Shown one piece after another: positions 8,907-17,534 of a stretch of 64,000 nt of DNA (the stretch's first letter is position 1; each line of letters opens with the position of its first letter). A program made the translations under genes and the position numbers. Source of the DNA: Chryseobacterium gilvum (GTDB lineage Bacteria; Bacteroidota; Bacteroidia; Flavobacteriales; Weeksellaceae); the NCBI RefSeq assembly GCF_025628965.1, contig NZ_JAOTEN010000001.1, positions 1,054,001 to 1,118,000 of the forward strand. The letters are read 5' to 3'. Below the pieces are notes generated by a model that worked only from the letters and a program-made list of their open reading frames with translations, made no database searches and was not told the origin of the DNA.

Positions 8907-9599
8907 TTATCTGGTTTCTAAAGAATCTGAATAGATGGTGAAACCCAGTATTTTTAAAGAACCCGGCCTTTTAATTTTTATTTTGGACATGTCAAGCGTG
9001 CCGAATTTCATCTGGTCCGTATTATTTTCTTCCCGTGTCTTTTCCAGTTCCCTTCCCATTAAAAGCTGATCGGCATTGGTATAATTCACCTTTTTATGTT
9101 CAGCTAACGAAATTTGTGGAATGATGGTTTTAGTAATGTCATTTTTAGAAATATCTTCATTTTTAATCTGTTCATCCCTTTTTACAATAACAGGGAGATC
9201 GTTTTTGATCTTTTCTGAAGGAATAGTTAATGATGCATTTTCTTTTGTAGCATCAGGACTTTTTTCCACTGCTATTTTTTCGGTTGCTTCTGAAATCTGT
9301 ACATTTTGAACATCCAATTTTTTAGCTGTCCATTGAGAGGGTGCAACATGATCCTGAACGGTTTTTTTATAGCTGGTTTTTTTATCTGCGGGATGGTTTT
9401 CATAATAATAAAACGGAATCATAAAGATCAGAAAAGCAACAGCTGCTGCATATTTCCACCATCGAAAAGAAGTCTTCTGAGGCGCAATATCAGTTTGCGA
9501 TTCGAGACCGGATTCTATTTTTGACCACAGCTCTTCAGAAGGCTTTATTTCCAGCTTATTATAATCAGATCTTAGTTGTTTCAATATTTCTTTTTTCAT
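8907..9599 (-). CDS. Anti-sigma-like single-pass membrane protein
   Basis: A 230-aa protein with a cytoplasmic N-terminal part of about 45 residues, one membrane helix (about residues 49-65) and a long polar periplasmic tail. The opening (MKKEILKQLRSDYNKLEIKP, then SEELWSKIE) resembles short N-terminal segments of Bacteroidetes proteins encoded after ECF sigma factors. Its start lies 35 bp inside the end of the sigma-factor gene, a strong sign of translational coupling and of a sigma/anti-sigma pair. The zinc-binding ZAS motif is absent, so the anti-sigma role rests on position and topology. Confidence 0.7.
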   Translation of the reverse strand: MKKEILKQLRSDYNKLEIKPSEELWSKIESGLESQTDIAPQKTSFRWWKYAAAVAFLIFMIPFYYYENHPADKKTSYKKTVQDHVAPSQWTAKKLDVQNVQISEATEKIAVEKSPDATKENASLTIPSEKIKNDLPVIVKRDEQIKNEDISKNDITKTIIPQISLAEHKKVNYTNADQLLMGRELEKTREENNTDQMKFGTLDMSKIKIKRPGSLKILGFTIYSDSLETR

Positions 9600-10119
9600 C
9601 TTTTTTCGTTTGTAAATAATGTGTCAGCCATTTTTTAGCTTTATTCAGTTGACTTTTACTTGTCCCTTCCGAGATATTGAGAATTTCCGCAATCTCGTGA
9701 TGCTTTTTCTCTTCAAATACATAGAGGTTAAAAATCATTTTATATCCTGAAGGCATGTGTGAAAAAATATCCTCCAGATGGATTTCAGGCATATTTTCAT
9801 CAAGATCATCATCTGCAAACTCATCTGCAACTTCTACATCTGCATAGAGAATATTGCTGTTTTTCCTGACAAAACTTATCGAATCATTGACAACGATTTT
9901 CCTGAGCCAAAACGGAAAACTTTTCCATTCTCTGCATTCATTAATTTTGGTAAAGCATTTCATGAAAGCATTCAATAAAATATCTTCCGCATCATGAATA
10001 TTATTGGTATAAGAATGGGCGACCGCCAGCATTTTTGCAGAAAACAAATCGTAAAGGGCTTTCTGAGCCTTCCGATCCTGCTTTTTAGCCAAAATGAAAT
10101 TCTTTTCTAAAATATCCAT
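9565..10119 (-). CDS. ECF-family RNA polymerase sigma factor
   Basis: A 184-aa group 4 sigma factor. Region 2 (about residues 15-80) has the core-binding helix with DAEDILLNAFMKCF and FPFWLRKIVVN before the linker; region 4 (about 110-165) has the helix-turn-helix HHEIAEILNISEGTSKSQL that reads the -35 element. It would direct polymerase to a small stress or envelope regulon. The overlapping downstream gene encodes its probable membrane-bound regulator. The acidic linker (DVEVADEFADDDLDENMPE) between the two regions is longer than usual. Confidence 0.9.
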   Translation of the reverse strand: MDILEKNFILAKKQDRKAQKALYDLFSAKMLAVAHSYTNNIHDAEDILLNAFMKCFTKINECREWKSFPFWLRKIVVNDSISFVRKNSNILYADVEVADEFADDDLDENMPEIHLEDIFSHMPSGYKMIFNLYVFEEKKHHEIAEILNISEGTSKSQLNKAKKWLTHYLQTKKDEKRNIETTKI

Positions 10120-10229
10120 GTATCAGTTTCTATTACTAAGACGAGTAAGTATTCAAATGGTTGCCTGAAAATAAAAAAAATTGCAGCTTTTTTTCAAAAG
10201 TGCAATTTTATATTGATAAAACTAAATAA

Positions 10230-11489
10230 TTAATGTTTTACATTTTCCAATTCTTCCGGATTGTGCTTATGCTTAAAGAATAGAGCAAATAAAATGGTAA
10301 TAACAAGAGCATATCCTGCAAAAAGCAACCATATCTCATGCCACATTTTATCGCCGTTTGCTAAGGTAAATAAATTAGAAATAATCCAGCCGCTGCCGAA
10401 ACTTCCTATTATTGCCCCAAAACCGTTGGTCATCATCATGAATAGACCTTGTGCGGAAGAACGTATCTTATAATCTGTAGTGGTTTCTACAAAAAGGGAT
10501 CCTGAAACATTAAAAAAATCAAATGCCATTCCGTACACAATACATGAAAGAATGATTAATCCTAATCCGAATCCGTAAGGATCGCCATATGCAAAAAATG
10601 CGAACCGTAAAACCCATGCAAACATGGAGATCAGCATTACATTTTTTATTCCGAATCTTTTTAAGAAAAACGGGATGGCAAGAATAAATGCCGTTTCTGA
10701 AAACTGAGATATAGACATGATTAAGGTAGATCGCTTCACCACAAAACTCTCAGCATATGCAGGATTTTTACCGAAATCTGATAAGAAAACGTCTCCATAC
10801 ATATTCGTCAGCTGTAATGCAGCTCCCAAAAACATTGAAAAGACAAAAAATAAAGCAAGTTTATAATTCCCGAAAAGTTTGAATGCGTTTAATCCTAATT
10901 TTTCTGAAACTGATGCATCTTTCGGGATAAGGCTTTGCGGTTTACATGCAGGTAACGTAAATGCATATATGGCAAGGATGACCGCAAAAGCTGCTGCAAT
11001 ATAAAATTGATTTGCGGAAGCTTTATTATCCGTTAAATTTGTAATCCACATGGCCGCAATAAAGCCTAAAGTTCCCCAAACCCGTATTGGAGGGAAGACT
11101 TTTACCACATCGAAATTATTATTTTTAAGAATATAATACGCAATTGAATTGGAAAGCGAAATAGTAGGCATGTAAAAGAACATCGCAATCAGCATGATCC
11201 AGAAAAAAGTAGTAGGATTATCTACTTGAGGTAAATACAGCAAAGTAATGGCATATCCTATATGTAGAATTCCGTATAGTTTTTCGGCGTTCATCCATCG
11301 GTCTGCAATGATTCCTGTAACTGCAGGCATAATGATAGATGAAATCCCGAGTGTCGTGAATACAAGCCCAAACTCCTCTCCACCCCAATGCATTGTTCCG
11401 AACCAATAATTGGCGAAAGTAATAAGCCATGCTCCCCATACAAAAAACTGCAGAAAGCTAAGGACGGTCAATCGTAATTTTAAATTCAT
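10230..11489 (-). CDS. NupG-like MFS nucleoside permease
   Basis: Major facilitator of 419 aa with about twelve membrane segments, ending in a His- and Lys-rich cytoplasmic tail. The N-terminus (FLQFFVWGAWLITFANYWF) and the segment PPIRVWGTLGFIAAMW are typical of the nucleoside:proton symporter family. It most likely imports nucleosides. It starts 9 bp after the stop of the bifunctional-nuclease-family gene, so the two form an operon, which fits a shared link to nucleic acid turnover. Substrate not proven by sequence. Confidence 0.8.
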   Translation of the reverse strand: MNLKLRLTVLSFLQFFVWGAWLITFANYWFGTMHWGGEEFGLVFTTLGISSIIMPAVTGIIADRWMNAEKLYGILHIGYAITLLYLPQVDNPTTFFWIMLIAMFFYMPTISLSNSIAYYILKNNNFDVVKVFPPIRVWGTLGFIAAMWITNLTDNKASANQFYIAAAFAVILAIYAFTLPACKPQSLIPKDASVSEKLGLNAFKLFGNYKLALFFVFSMFLGAALQLTNMYGDVFLSDFGKNPAYAESFVVKRSTLIMSISQFSETAFILAIPFFLKRFGIKNVMLISMFAWVLRFAFFAYGDPYGFGLGLIILSCIVYGMAFDFFNVSGSLFVETTTDYKIRSSAQGLFMMMTNGFGAIIGSFGSGWIISNLFTLANGDKMWHEIWLLFAGYALVITILFALFFKHKHNPEELENVKH

Positions 11490-11498
11490 TGTGTTTTT

Positions 11499-12098
11499 TT
11501 AGTCGATTTTCTTTTTTCTTCTTTTGATCTCTTCCTGAATTTCAAGCGCGGTATCAAAATCTTCTTCCTTTACAGCATCTTCCAGTAATTTCTGCAGCTC
11601 TTCCATGGATACTGACTTTAAACTGTCTTCATCCTGTACGGTTTCCGAAAAGATTTCTTCATCTTTTGCGGTATCTTCCAGCTCAAGAAGAATTCCGGCT
11701 TCGTTAAGAACCTGCTGTGTTGTAAATATAGGCGCATCAAATCGTACAGCCATTGCCACCGCATCTGATGTTCTGGCGTCTAAAATCATTTCCTCTTCCG
11801 TCAGTTTATTTTTAAAATTGATGTTTGAGAAGAAAACTCCGTCTACGATCTGATAAATGATCACGGAGACCAATTCATACTGCGCAGAAACTATAAATTT
11901 TGTAAATAAGTCGTGTGTAAGCGGACGCGGCGGATGAATATCTTTTTCTAAACCTAATGAGATGGATTGTGCTTCAAAATTTCCTATGACAACAGGTAAT
12001 TTAATGTGAGTCTCTTCATGTTCTAATAATAAAGCGTACGCTCCCGACTGGGTTTGGCTGTACGATATTCCGCGAATAATTAGCTGTCTATAATCCAT
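11499..12098 (-). CDS. Bifunctional nuclease family (DUF151) protein with UVR motif
   Basis: A 199-aa protein. Residues 1 to about 125 form the DUF151 domain, seen in PVVIGNFEAQSISLGLE and in DARTSDAVAMAVRFDAPIF; this family includes plant and bacterial proteins reported to have DNase and RNase activity. Residues about 165-198 carry a UvrB/UvrC-type UVR motif (LLEDAVKEEDFDTALEIQEE), usually a protein-interaction helix pair. The combination is common in Bacteroidetes and actinobacteria. It is probably the first gene of an operon with the nucleoside permease. A -7 element sits only 5 bp before the ATG, which would make the mRNA leaderless. Confidence 0.85.
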   Translation of the reverse strand: MDYRQLIIRGISYSQTQSGAYALLLEHEETHIKLPVVIGNFEAQSISLGLEKDIHPPRPLTHDLFTKFIVSAQYELVSVIIYQIVDGVFFSNINFKNKLTEEEMILDARTSDAVAMAVRFDAPIFTTQQVLNEAGILLELEDTAKDEEIFSETVQDEDSLKSVSMEELQKLLEDAVKEEDFDTALEIQEEIKRRKKKID

Positions 12099-12103
12099 AA
12101 CTA

Positions 12104-12111
12104 CAAATATA
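12104..12111 (-). promoter_or_regulatory. -7 element directly before the DUF151 gene
   Basis: TATATTTG on the minus strand, exact TAnnTTTG, ending 5 bp before the ATG. Transcription would start at or next to the start codon. Confidence 0.5.
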
Positions 12112-12150
12112 AATTAATTTTTTATTGTAGGTTTTACTTTTTTGCACAAA

Positions 12151-12180
12151 AGTAAAAGCCCGGAAAGCCGAGCTTTTACT
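12151..12180 (-). terminator. Probable terminator after etfBA
   Basis: Stem AGTAAAAGC / GCTTTTACT with a GC-rich inner part (CGG/CCG), followed on the minus strand by TTTTG. It lies about 95 bp past the etfA stop. Confidence 0.6.
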
Positions 12181-12274
12181 GTATAATGTTGTTATTAAAG
12201 TTCAAAATTTTGTTTGCAATACATTGAATGATCAATTAATGACATACAAAAAAATTAACCTTTAATTTTAAATT

Positions 12275-13222
12275 TTATCCTTTGATGGCTTTAATTTTTT
12301 CTGTCAATGCAGGCAAAATCTGAAATGCATCTCCCACTACGCCATAATCAGCCGATTTGAAGAATGGTGCTTCCGCATCATTATTGATCACAACAATCGT
12401 TTTAGAAGAGTTTACCCCTGCCAAATGCTGAATAGCTCCTGAAATACCAATAGCAATGTAGAGATTAGGTGCGATTGCTTTACCTGTTTGTCCTACGTGC
12501 TCTGTATGAGGTCTCCATCCAATATCGGAAACCGGTTTTGAGCAGGCTGTTGCAGCTCCCAAAACGTTGGCTAAATCTTCAACCATGCCCCAGTTTTCCG
12601 GGCCTTTCATCCCTCTCCCTGCAGACACTACCACTTCAGCTTCTTTAAGGTCTAACTTTCCTGAACTCTGCTCATGAGAGATTACTTTAGTATCTTCATT
12701 GGCCACTGAAAGATTTTTAACTTCTTCAGAACCGGAAACTGTATTTTCTTTAACCCCGAAAGCATTTTGAGAAACGGTAATGATCACTCCTGTGCCTTCA
12801 GCTTTTGCATGCATAAAACCTTTTCCAGAAAATGCTTTTCTTTTTACCTGAAACGGTGAAATGCTTTCCGGCGCTTCCAAAACATTAGTAATTAAAGAGA
12901 AATTGTTCATCACGGCCAACATAGGAGCTACTGATGATGCGTCCGTAGTATGAGGAAATACGATAATATTTCCGTTAACAACTTCACTTACAGCCTGAGC
13001 ATAAGCTTTTGCCGAGAAATTTTTAAGACCTTCGTCTTTGATATTGATGACGTTGGTTGCCCCATATTTATACAATAAATCTGAGGAATCTGTTGGGTTT
13101 ACCGAGATCGCCGTTACAGTATCTCCAGCAAGATCTGCAACTGCTTTAGCGAAGGAAACTGCTTCAAAAGCCGCTTTTTTGTAAACTCCGTTTATATTTT
13201 CTGCGTATACGAATACTGCCAT
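12275..13222 (-). CDS. etfA: Electron transfer flavoprotein subunit alpha
   Basis: Alpha subunit (315 aa) of the ETF heterodimer, which carries the redox FAD and passes electrons from acyl-CoA dehydrogenases toward the quinone pool. The C-terminal FAD domain is well conserved: VVSAGRGMKGPENW, SDIGWRPHTEHVGQTGK, LYIAIGISGAIQHLAG and a final APFFKSADYGVVGD. The usual Gln before VGQTGK is His here, a mild change. It follows etfB by 41 bp, in the usual order. Confidence 0.95.
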   Translation of the reverse strand: MAVFVYAENINGVYKKAAFEAVSFAKAVADLAGDTVTAISVNPTDSSDLLYKYGATNVINIKDEGLKNFSAKAYAQAVSEVVNGNIIVFPHTTDASSVAPMLAVMNNFSLITNVLEAPESISPFQVKRKAFSGKGFMHAKAEGTGVIITVSQNAFGVKENTVSGSEEVKNLSVANEDTKVISHEQSSGKLDLKEAEVVVSAGRGMKGPENWGMVEDLANVLGAATACSKPVSDIGWRPHTEHVGQTGKAIAPNLYIAIGISGAIQHLAGVNSSKTIVVINNDAEAPFFKSADYGVVGDAFQILPALTEKIKAIKG

Positions 13223-13263
13223 TTTAAAATTAATTTAAGATTAAAAAATTTAATGATTAAAGA

Positions 13264-14010
13264 TTAAATAACCTTTGCCTCTTCGTGAAGAAGTCTTACC
13301 AGCTCATCTAAATTATCCGGAGAGACCATTTTTACGGCTGCTCTTGGCGGAACACTGTCATACGAAACTCCCTCAACTTTTACTTCAGAAGAAGAAGGCT
13401 CTACAACCTGCAAAGGCTTTGTTCTTGCAGACATAATTCCTCTCATGTTTGGAATGATCAGATCTTTCTCATCTACCAAACCTTTTTGTCCTGCAATTAC
13501 TGCCGGAAGTTTTACGGAAATCGTTTCTTTTCCACCTTCAATTTCTCTTACTGCCGTAGCTTCACTGCCATTTACTTCTAAACCTACAGATGCATTCACA
13601 AAAGGCTGATTTAAAAGCTGAGCGACCATTCCCGGAACAGAACCTCCGTTATAATCAATAGATTCTTTTCCACAAAGCACTAAATCATATCCTCCGTTCT
13701 GAGCGACAGAAGCAATTTCCTTAGCGGTAGAGAAGCTGTCTTTAGGATCAAGGTTTACTCTTACTGCATCGTTTGCTCCGATTGCCAATGCTTTTCTGAT
13801 GACAGGTTCTGTAGTAGCATCACCTACATTCATTACAGTAACAGTTGCTCCCTGTGATTCCTGCAATTTAACTGCTTTTGTTAAGGCAAATTCGTCCAGA
13901 GGATTAATCACCCATTGGATTCCGTTTTTGTCGAATGCAGATTTATCTGCTGTAAAATTAATTTTGGAAGTAGTATCCGGAACACTACTGATACAAACTA
14001 ATATTTTCAT
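13264..14010 (-). CDS. etfB: Electron transfer flavoprotein subunit beta
   Basis: Beta subunit (248 aa), which binds AMP and holds the docking surface for partner dehydrogenases. The family is clear from VCISSVPDTT at the start, VINPLDEFALTKAVKLQE, the segment GKESIDYNGGSVPGMVAQLL and the conserved MRGIMSARTKPL. Length is normal. It is the first gene of etfBA. The 140-bp gap upstream contains a perfect 16-bp palindrome that may be an operator. Confidence 0.95.
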   Translation of the reverse strand: MKILVCISSVPDTTSKINFTADKSAFDKNGIQWVINPLDEFALTKAVKLQESQGATVTVMNVGDATTEPVIRKALAIGANDAVRVNLDPKDSFSTAKEIASVAQNGGYDLVLCGKESIDYNGGSVPGMVAQLLNQPFVNASVGLEVNGSEATAVREIEGGKETISVKLPAVIAGQKGLVDEKDLIIPNMRGIMSARTKPLQVVEPSSSEVKVEGVSYDSVPPRAAVKMVSPDNLDELVRLLHEEAKVI

Positions 14011-14100
14011 ATCTAATTATATATTTTTTTTTCACTTCTGAACTGCAAATTCATGAAGTATTTTATTTGTTAAGGAATGGTAAATATAAATAAAAAATAT

Positions 14101-14116
14101 ATTATGCATGCATAAT
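14101..14116. promoter_or_regulatory. Perfect 16-bp palindrome upstream of etfBA
   Basis: ATTATGCATGCATAAT is identical to its reverse complement. It sits 90 bp upstream of the etfB start and 35 bp past the end of the SDR gene. No T-run follows, so a dimeric repressor or activator site is more likely than a terminator. Confidence 0.4.
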
Positions 14117-14151
14117 ACTTATTTAATTATTATTCAGCGCATTATATGTTT

Positions 14152-14856
14152 TCAGCTCTTAGGTTTTGTAGCTCTAAATTCGATCTTACTTGGTAAAACT
14201 CTGGGATTCATTTTTAAAATATCCAAGACAAGATTTCCCATATCTTCAGGCTGAATTTTCCAGCTGTCTTTTTCAGAAGGGATATTTCCATTGAAATGTG
14301 TAGCGACTGAACCCGGCATGATGACGGTCGATTTAATGTTATATTTTCTTAAATCAATCATTACAGCCTGTGTAAAGCCTACCACCCCGAATTTTGACGC
14401 ATTATAACCTGCTCCGTTTTCAAAAAAATTGGTTCCTGCCAAACTGGAAATGGTAATGTAATATCCTTCTGTTTTCTTTAATTCGGGAACTGTAGCTTTC
14501 AGGGTGTGAAAAACTCCTGTAAGATTGGTCTCAATCATGGAATTCCATTCTTCAGAGGTTAATTCATCTACCGGCTTGAAAACACCTAATCCCGCGTTGG
14601 CAATCACAAAATTTAATTTACCGAATCTGTCTATTGTGGTTTGTACCGCCTTTTCTTCACTTTCAAGACTTCTGACATCAGAAACAATTCCCAGGACATT
14701 ATCTGAATATTGCTGAAGATCTTTTTCGGCTTTTTCCACATCTTCTTTTTTTCTTCCTGAAAATGCAACGGAAACTCCATTTTTTAGTAAAATTTCAGCG
14801 ATCCCGAAACCGATTCCTTTGGTTCCGCCTGTAATATAAGCTACCTTGTCTTTCAT
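14152..14856 (-). CDS. Short-chain dehydrogenase/reductase
   Basis: Classical SDR of 234 aa with an NAD(P)-binding Rossmann fold: TGGTKGIGFGIAEIL near the N-terminus (TGxxxGxG), NAG in ANAGLG, and the catalytic Ser/Tyr/Lys set in ISSLAGT and YNASKFG. Arg37 and Lys38 after the second beta strand (FSGRKKED) favour NADPH. The substrate cannot be told from sequence. It stands alone between the etf operon and a T9SS cargo gene. Confidence 0.88.
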   Translation of the reverse strand: MKDKVAYITGGTKGIGFGIAEILLKNGVSVAFSGRKKEDVEKAEKDLQQYSDNVLGIVSDVRSLESEEKAVQTTIDRFGKLNFVIANAGLGVFKPVDELTSEEWNSMIETNLTGVFHTLKATVPELKKTEGYYITISSLAGTNFFENGAGYNASKFGVVGFTQAVMIDLRKYNIKSTVIMPGSVATHFNGNIPSEKDSWKIQPEDMGNLVLDILKMNPRVLPSKIEFRATKPKS

Positions 14857-14878
14857 TAATTTTTGCTCTAAAATAATA

Positions 14879-14904
14879 AAAACGCTCCAATTAGGAGCGT
14901 TTTA
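14879..14904 (-). terminator. Terminator after the T9SS cargo gene
   Basis: AACGCTCC / GGAGCGTT stem with a 5-nt loop and flanking A/T runs, 23 bp past the stop at 14927. Confidence 0.8.
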
Positions 14905-14926
14905 CGTACTAAGATTTATCAGTAAA

Positions 14927-15916
14927 TTATTTTTTGATGAATTTCTCAGTTGTTTTTCCTTCTCTATTTTCAAAAGTGATCATATAACTTCCGGAAGTAA
15001 GGTTTCTTACATCAACTTTATTGTTATCAGCTTTTATATCCATTTTTCTACCCGCCACATCAAAAACTTCAATATTGCTGATTTTTGAATCAGATTTGAT
15101 ATTGATGAAATCGTTTGTTGGGTTTGGATAGATGCTAATGCTTGCGTTTTTTACAGCTTTAATATCACTTGTAGCTAAAGTAGCTGCATTTGTAAATTGC
15201 AAATTAACATTATCAATTGCCGCTTGATTTGCTACAGTATTTCCAGTACTTGTAACGGATACAAAATCATATTCAGTAGGTGTTAATCCCGGGTTTAAAG
15301 AATAACTAGCATTTGTAAAACTGTAAGTCCCTTCAGGATACGTCCAAGAATAAGCTCCAGTAGTTTTATTATATGTGAATGATACAGAAACCCAAGTATT
15401 TGCAGGATATGTTGCTGTACCTAAACCGATAGTGTAGAATGATGAAACTCCTGTTGATACAAGTGTTAATCTTCCCATACCACTTATTTTTTTGGTAGCA
15501 TAATCATAGTTTATCCCTACAATTCCCGATGTTGCATCATACAATACTGCCTGAATTTTCCCAGCTCCTGTCGCTGGGCCGGTGTAAATTTCAAGTGTGC
15601 CTCTTAAAATATCATTTGTTAAAAGTGCTGTTGCAGTAATACTTTTAAATGCAAATCTATTAAATGTATTTGCTGTAGCACTGTATCCATTTCCGCTGGT
15701 AAGTTTTAATGAATTTCCGTGTGCTGCATCAATTGTTGCAATTTGATAGTCACTCGCTGCACCACCGTAAGCATAATAGCCACCTTGTCCTGCAGTAGTT
15801 CCAGTAACATCGGTCGAAAGATTCCCTGTTGTTAGAGAAGTAAAATTCTCTGTCGCTATTGTTTGTGCATTTGCCATGCAGAATCCTAATAATAAAGGAA
15901 GTAAAATTTTTCTCAT
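14927..15916 (-). CDS. Secreted protein with type IX secretion sorting domain
   Basis: A 329-aa secreted protein. The ATG at 15916 is chosen because a signal peptide begins there (MRKILLPLLLGFCMANAQ), whereas an upstream in-frame start would add 16 hydrophobic residues with no function. The central 230 residues are Gly/Ser/Thr/Tyr-rich and resemble a beta-sandwich. The last 75 residues are a type A T9SS sorting domain: IYPNPTNDFINI, then IEVFDVAGRKMD, ending SGSYMITFENREG and KFIKK. It would cross the outer membrane by T9SS and be released or anchored. No enzymatic motif is seen. Confidence 0.85.
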   Translation of the reverse strand: MRKILLPLLLGFCMANAQTIATENFTSLTTGNLSTDVTGTTAGQGGYYAYGGAASDYQIATIDAAHGNSLKLTSGNGYSATANTFNRFAFKSITATALLTNDILRGTLEIYTGPATGAGKIQAVLYDATSGIVGINYDYATKKISGMGRLTLVSTGVSSFYTIGLGTATYPANTWVSVSFTYNKTTGAYSWTYPEGTYSFTNASYSLNPGLTPTEYDFVSVTSTGNTVANQAAIDNVNLQFTNAATLATSDIKAVKNASISIYPNPTNDFINIKSDSKISNIEVFDVAGRKMDIKADNNKVDVRNLTSGSYMITFENREGKTTEKFIKK

Positions 15917-15934
15917 AAATTTTTTAATTTTATT

Positions 15935-15942
15935 CAAAAATA
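15935..15942 (-). promoter_or_regulatory. -7 element for the T9SS cargo gene
   Basis: TATTTTTG on the minus strand, exact TAnnTTTG, 18 bp upstream of the ATG at 15916. Its position supports that start over the earlier in-frame one. Confidence 0.5.
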
Positions 15943-15987
15943 TAAAAAAGTATAATAATAACAAATATTAATCGTGTTAAAATAAAA

Positions 15988-16013
15988 AATCCTTAGAAAT
16001 TGCTCTAAGGATT
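15988..16013 (-). terminator. Terminator after the M20 dipeptidase
   Basis: Perfect 10-bp stem AATCCTTAGA / TCTAAGGATT with a 6-nt loop, followed by a T-rich stretch on the minus strand, 7 bp past the stop. Confidence 0.8.
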
Positions 16014-16020
16014 AATTTTA

Positions 16021-17400
16021 TTATTTAGAATAGTTTTCAAAAAATAAAGGGATGCTTTCAATTCCTTTATAGAAATTAAACAAACCGTAATGTTCATTCG
16101 GCGAATGGATGGCATCAGAATCTAAGCCGAATCCCATCAGTACTGATTTGGCTCCCAACACCTGTTCAAACATCGATGTGATAGGAATACTTCCTCCTCC
16201 TCTGTATGGTAAAACTTCTTTCCCGAAAGCGGTTTCCATCGCTTTTTTTGCGGCCAGAAATTCTTTTGTGTCGGTTGGCAAAACATAAGGCATTCCGCCG
16301 TGGTGCGGAGTAACTTTTACCCGTACATTCGCAGGAGCGATTTTTTCAAAATATGTAGTGAATTTTTCAGTAATCTCTTCCGGGGTTTGATACGGCACCA
16401 AACGCATTGAAATTTTCGCAGAAGCTTTGGAAGGGATCACTGTTTTTGCGCCTTCACCTGTGTAGCCACCCCAAATTCCGTTGCAGTCTAAAGTCGGCCG
16501 GATGGAGGTTCTTTCTAAAGTGGTATATCCCGCTTCACCTTCCACATCATTTAACCCGATTGATTTTTTAAATTCTTCAGGATTATCTTTCAGTTTATTC
16601 ATATCTGCTCGGTCACTATCAGAAACATCTTCTACATTATCGTAGAATCCATCAATGGTAATCTGCCCGTCTTCATCAATTAATTTAGCAATCATTCTTG
16701 AAAGTACATGGATCGGGTTAGGAACAGCACCGCCATACAAGCCGGAATGCAGATCTCTGTTTGGGCCTTCTACTTCCACTTCTACATAGCTTAAGCCTCT
16801 CAAACCTGTCGTTACCGTAGGCTGCTCATTGCTGTAAATATGCGTATCGGAAATTAAAATACAGTCACAAGACAGTTTTTCTGTGTTCTCCTTCACCCAA
16901 TCTCCCAAGCTTACAGACCCTATCTCTTCTTCACCCTCAAAAATAAATTTAACATTGCAAGGAAGTGTATTGGTTCTCATCATAGCTTCAAACGCTTTCA
17001 GCTGCATAAAAAACTGGCCTTTGTCATCAGCGGAACCTCTGGCAAAGATTGCTCCTTCAGGATGAAGTTCAGTTTTTTCAATATAAGGTTCAAAAGGAGG
17101 TTTTTTCCACAGCTCCAACGGATCAGGTGGCTGAACATCGTAATGTCCGTATACTAAAATAGTGGGTAAATCACTGTTTATCAATTTTTCACCGAAAACA
17201 ATAGGATATCCTTTTGTCTGGCAAACTTCTACATTGTCTGCGCCCGCATTTTTAAGATATCCTGCAACGGCATCTGCACATTTTAAAACTTCATTTTTAT
17301 ACGCGGGATCGGCAGAAATGGATGCTATTTTCAGCAGTTCAAACAATTCATCCACGAAACGCTGTTTGTTTTCTGAGATGTAATTTAAGGTCTCTTGCAT
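16021..17400 (-). CDS. M20-family dipeptidase
   Basis: Zinc metallopeptidase of 459 aa, close to the dipeptidases of the M20 family that split short peptides in the cytoplasm. Metal ligands and catalytic residues appear in order: YGHYDVQPPDP (His and catalytic Asp), RGSADDKGQ (bridging Asp), FEGEEEIGS (general base Glu and ligand Glu), then DLHSGLYGG with the lid-domain His, and SDAIHSPNEHYG with the last His ligand. No signal peptide. It is transcribed alone. Confidence 0.92.
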   Translation of the reverse strand: MQETLNYISENKQRFVDELFELLKIASISADPAYKNEVLKCADAVAGYLKNAGADNVEVCQTKGYPIVFGEKLINSDLPTILVYGHYDVQPPDPLELWKKPPFEPYIEKTELHPEGAIFARGSADDKGQFFMQLKAFEAMMRTNTLPCNVKFIFEGEEEIGSVSLGDWVKENTEKLSCDCILISDTHIYSNEQPTVTTGLRGLSYVEVEVEGPNRDLHSGLYGGAVPNPIHVLSRMIAKLIDEDGQITIDGFYDNVEDVSDSDRADMNKLKDNPEEFKKSIGLNDVEGEAGYTTLERTSIRPTLDCNGIWGGYTGEGAKTVIPSKASAKISMRLVPYQTPEEITEKFTTYFEKIAPANVRVKVTPHHGGMPYVLPTDTKEFLAAKKAMETAFGKEVLPYRGGGSIPITSMFEQVLGAKSVLMGFGLDSDAIHSPNEHYGLFNFYKGIESIPLFFENYSK

Positions 17401-17489
17401 TATTAAATTTAATTTGGCTAAAATTAAAAAAAATAGTTTTGCCGAAGAAACAAAAGAAGATAATTTACATAAAAACTTTTACACGTAAA

Positions 17490-17514
17490 AAATCCTGCCG
17501 GAAAAGCAGGATTT
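17490..17514 (-). terminator. Terminator after the small lipoprotein gene
   Basis: AAATCCTGC / GCAGGATTT with a 7-nt loop, 20 bp past the stop at 17535; A/T runs on both sides. Confidence 0.75.
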
Positions 17515-17534
17515 GTATTATATTTTTGAATCAA

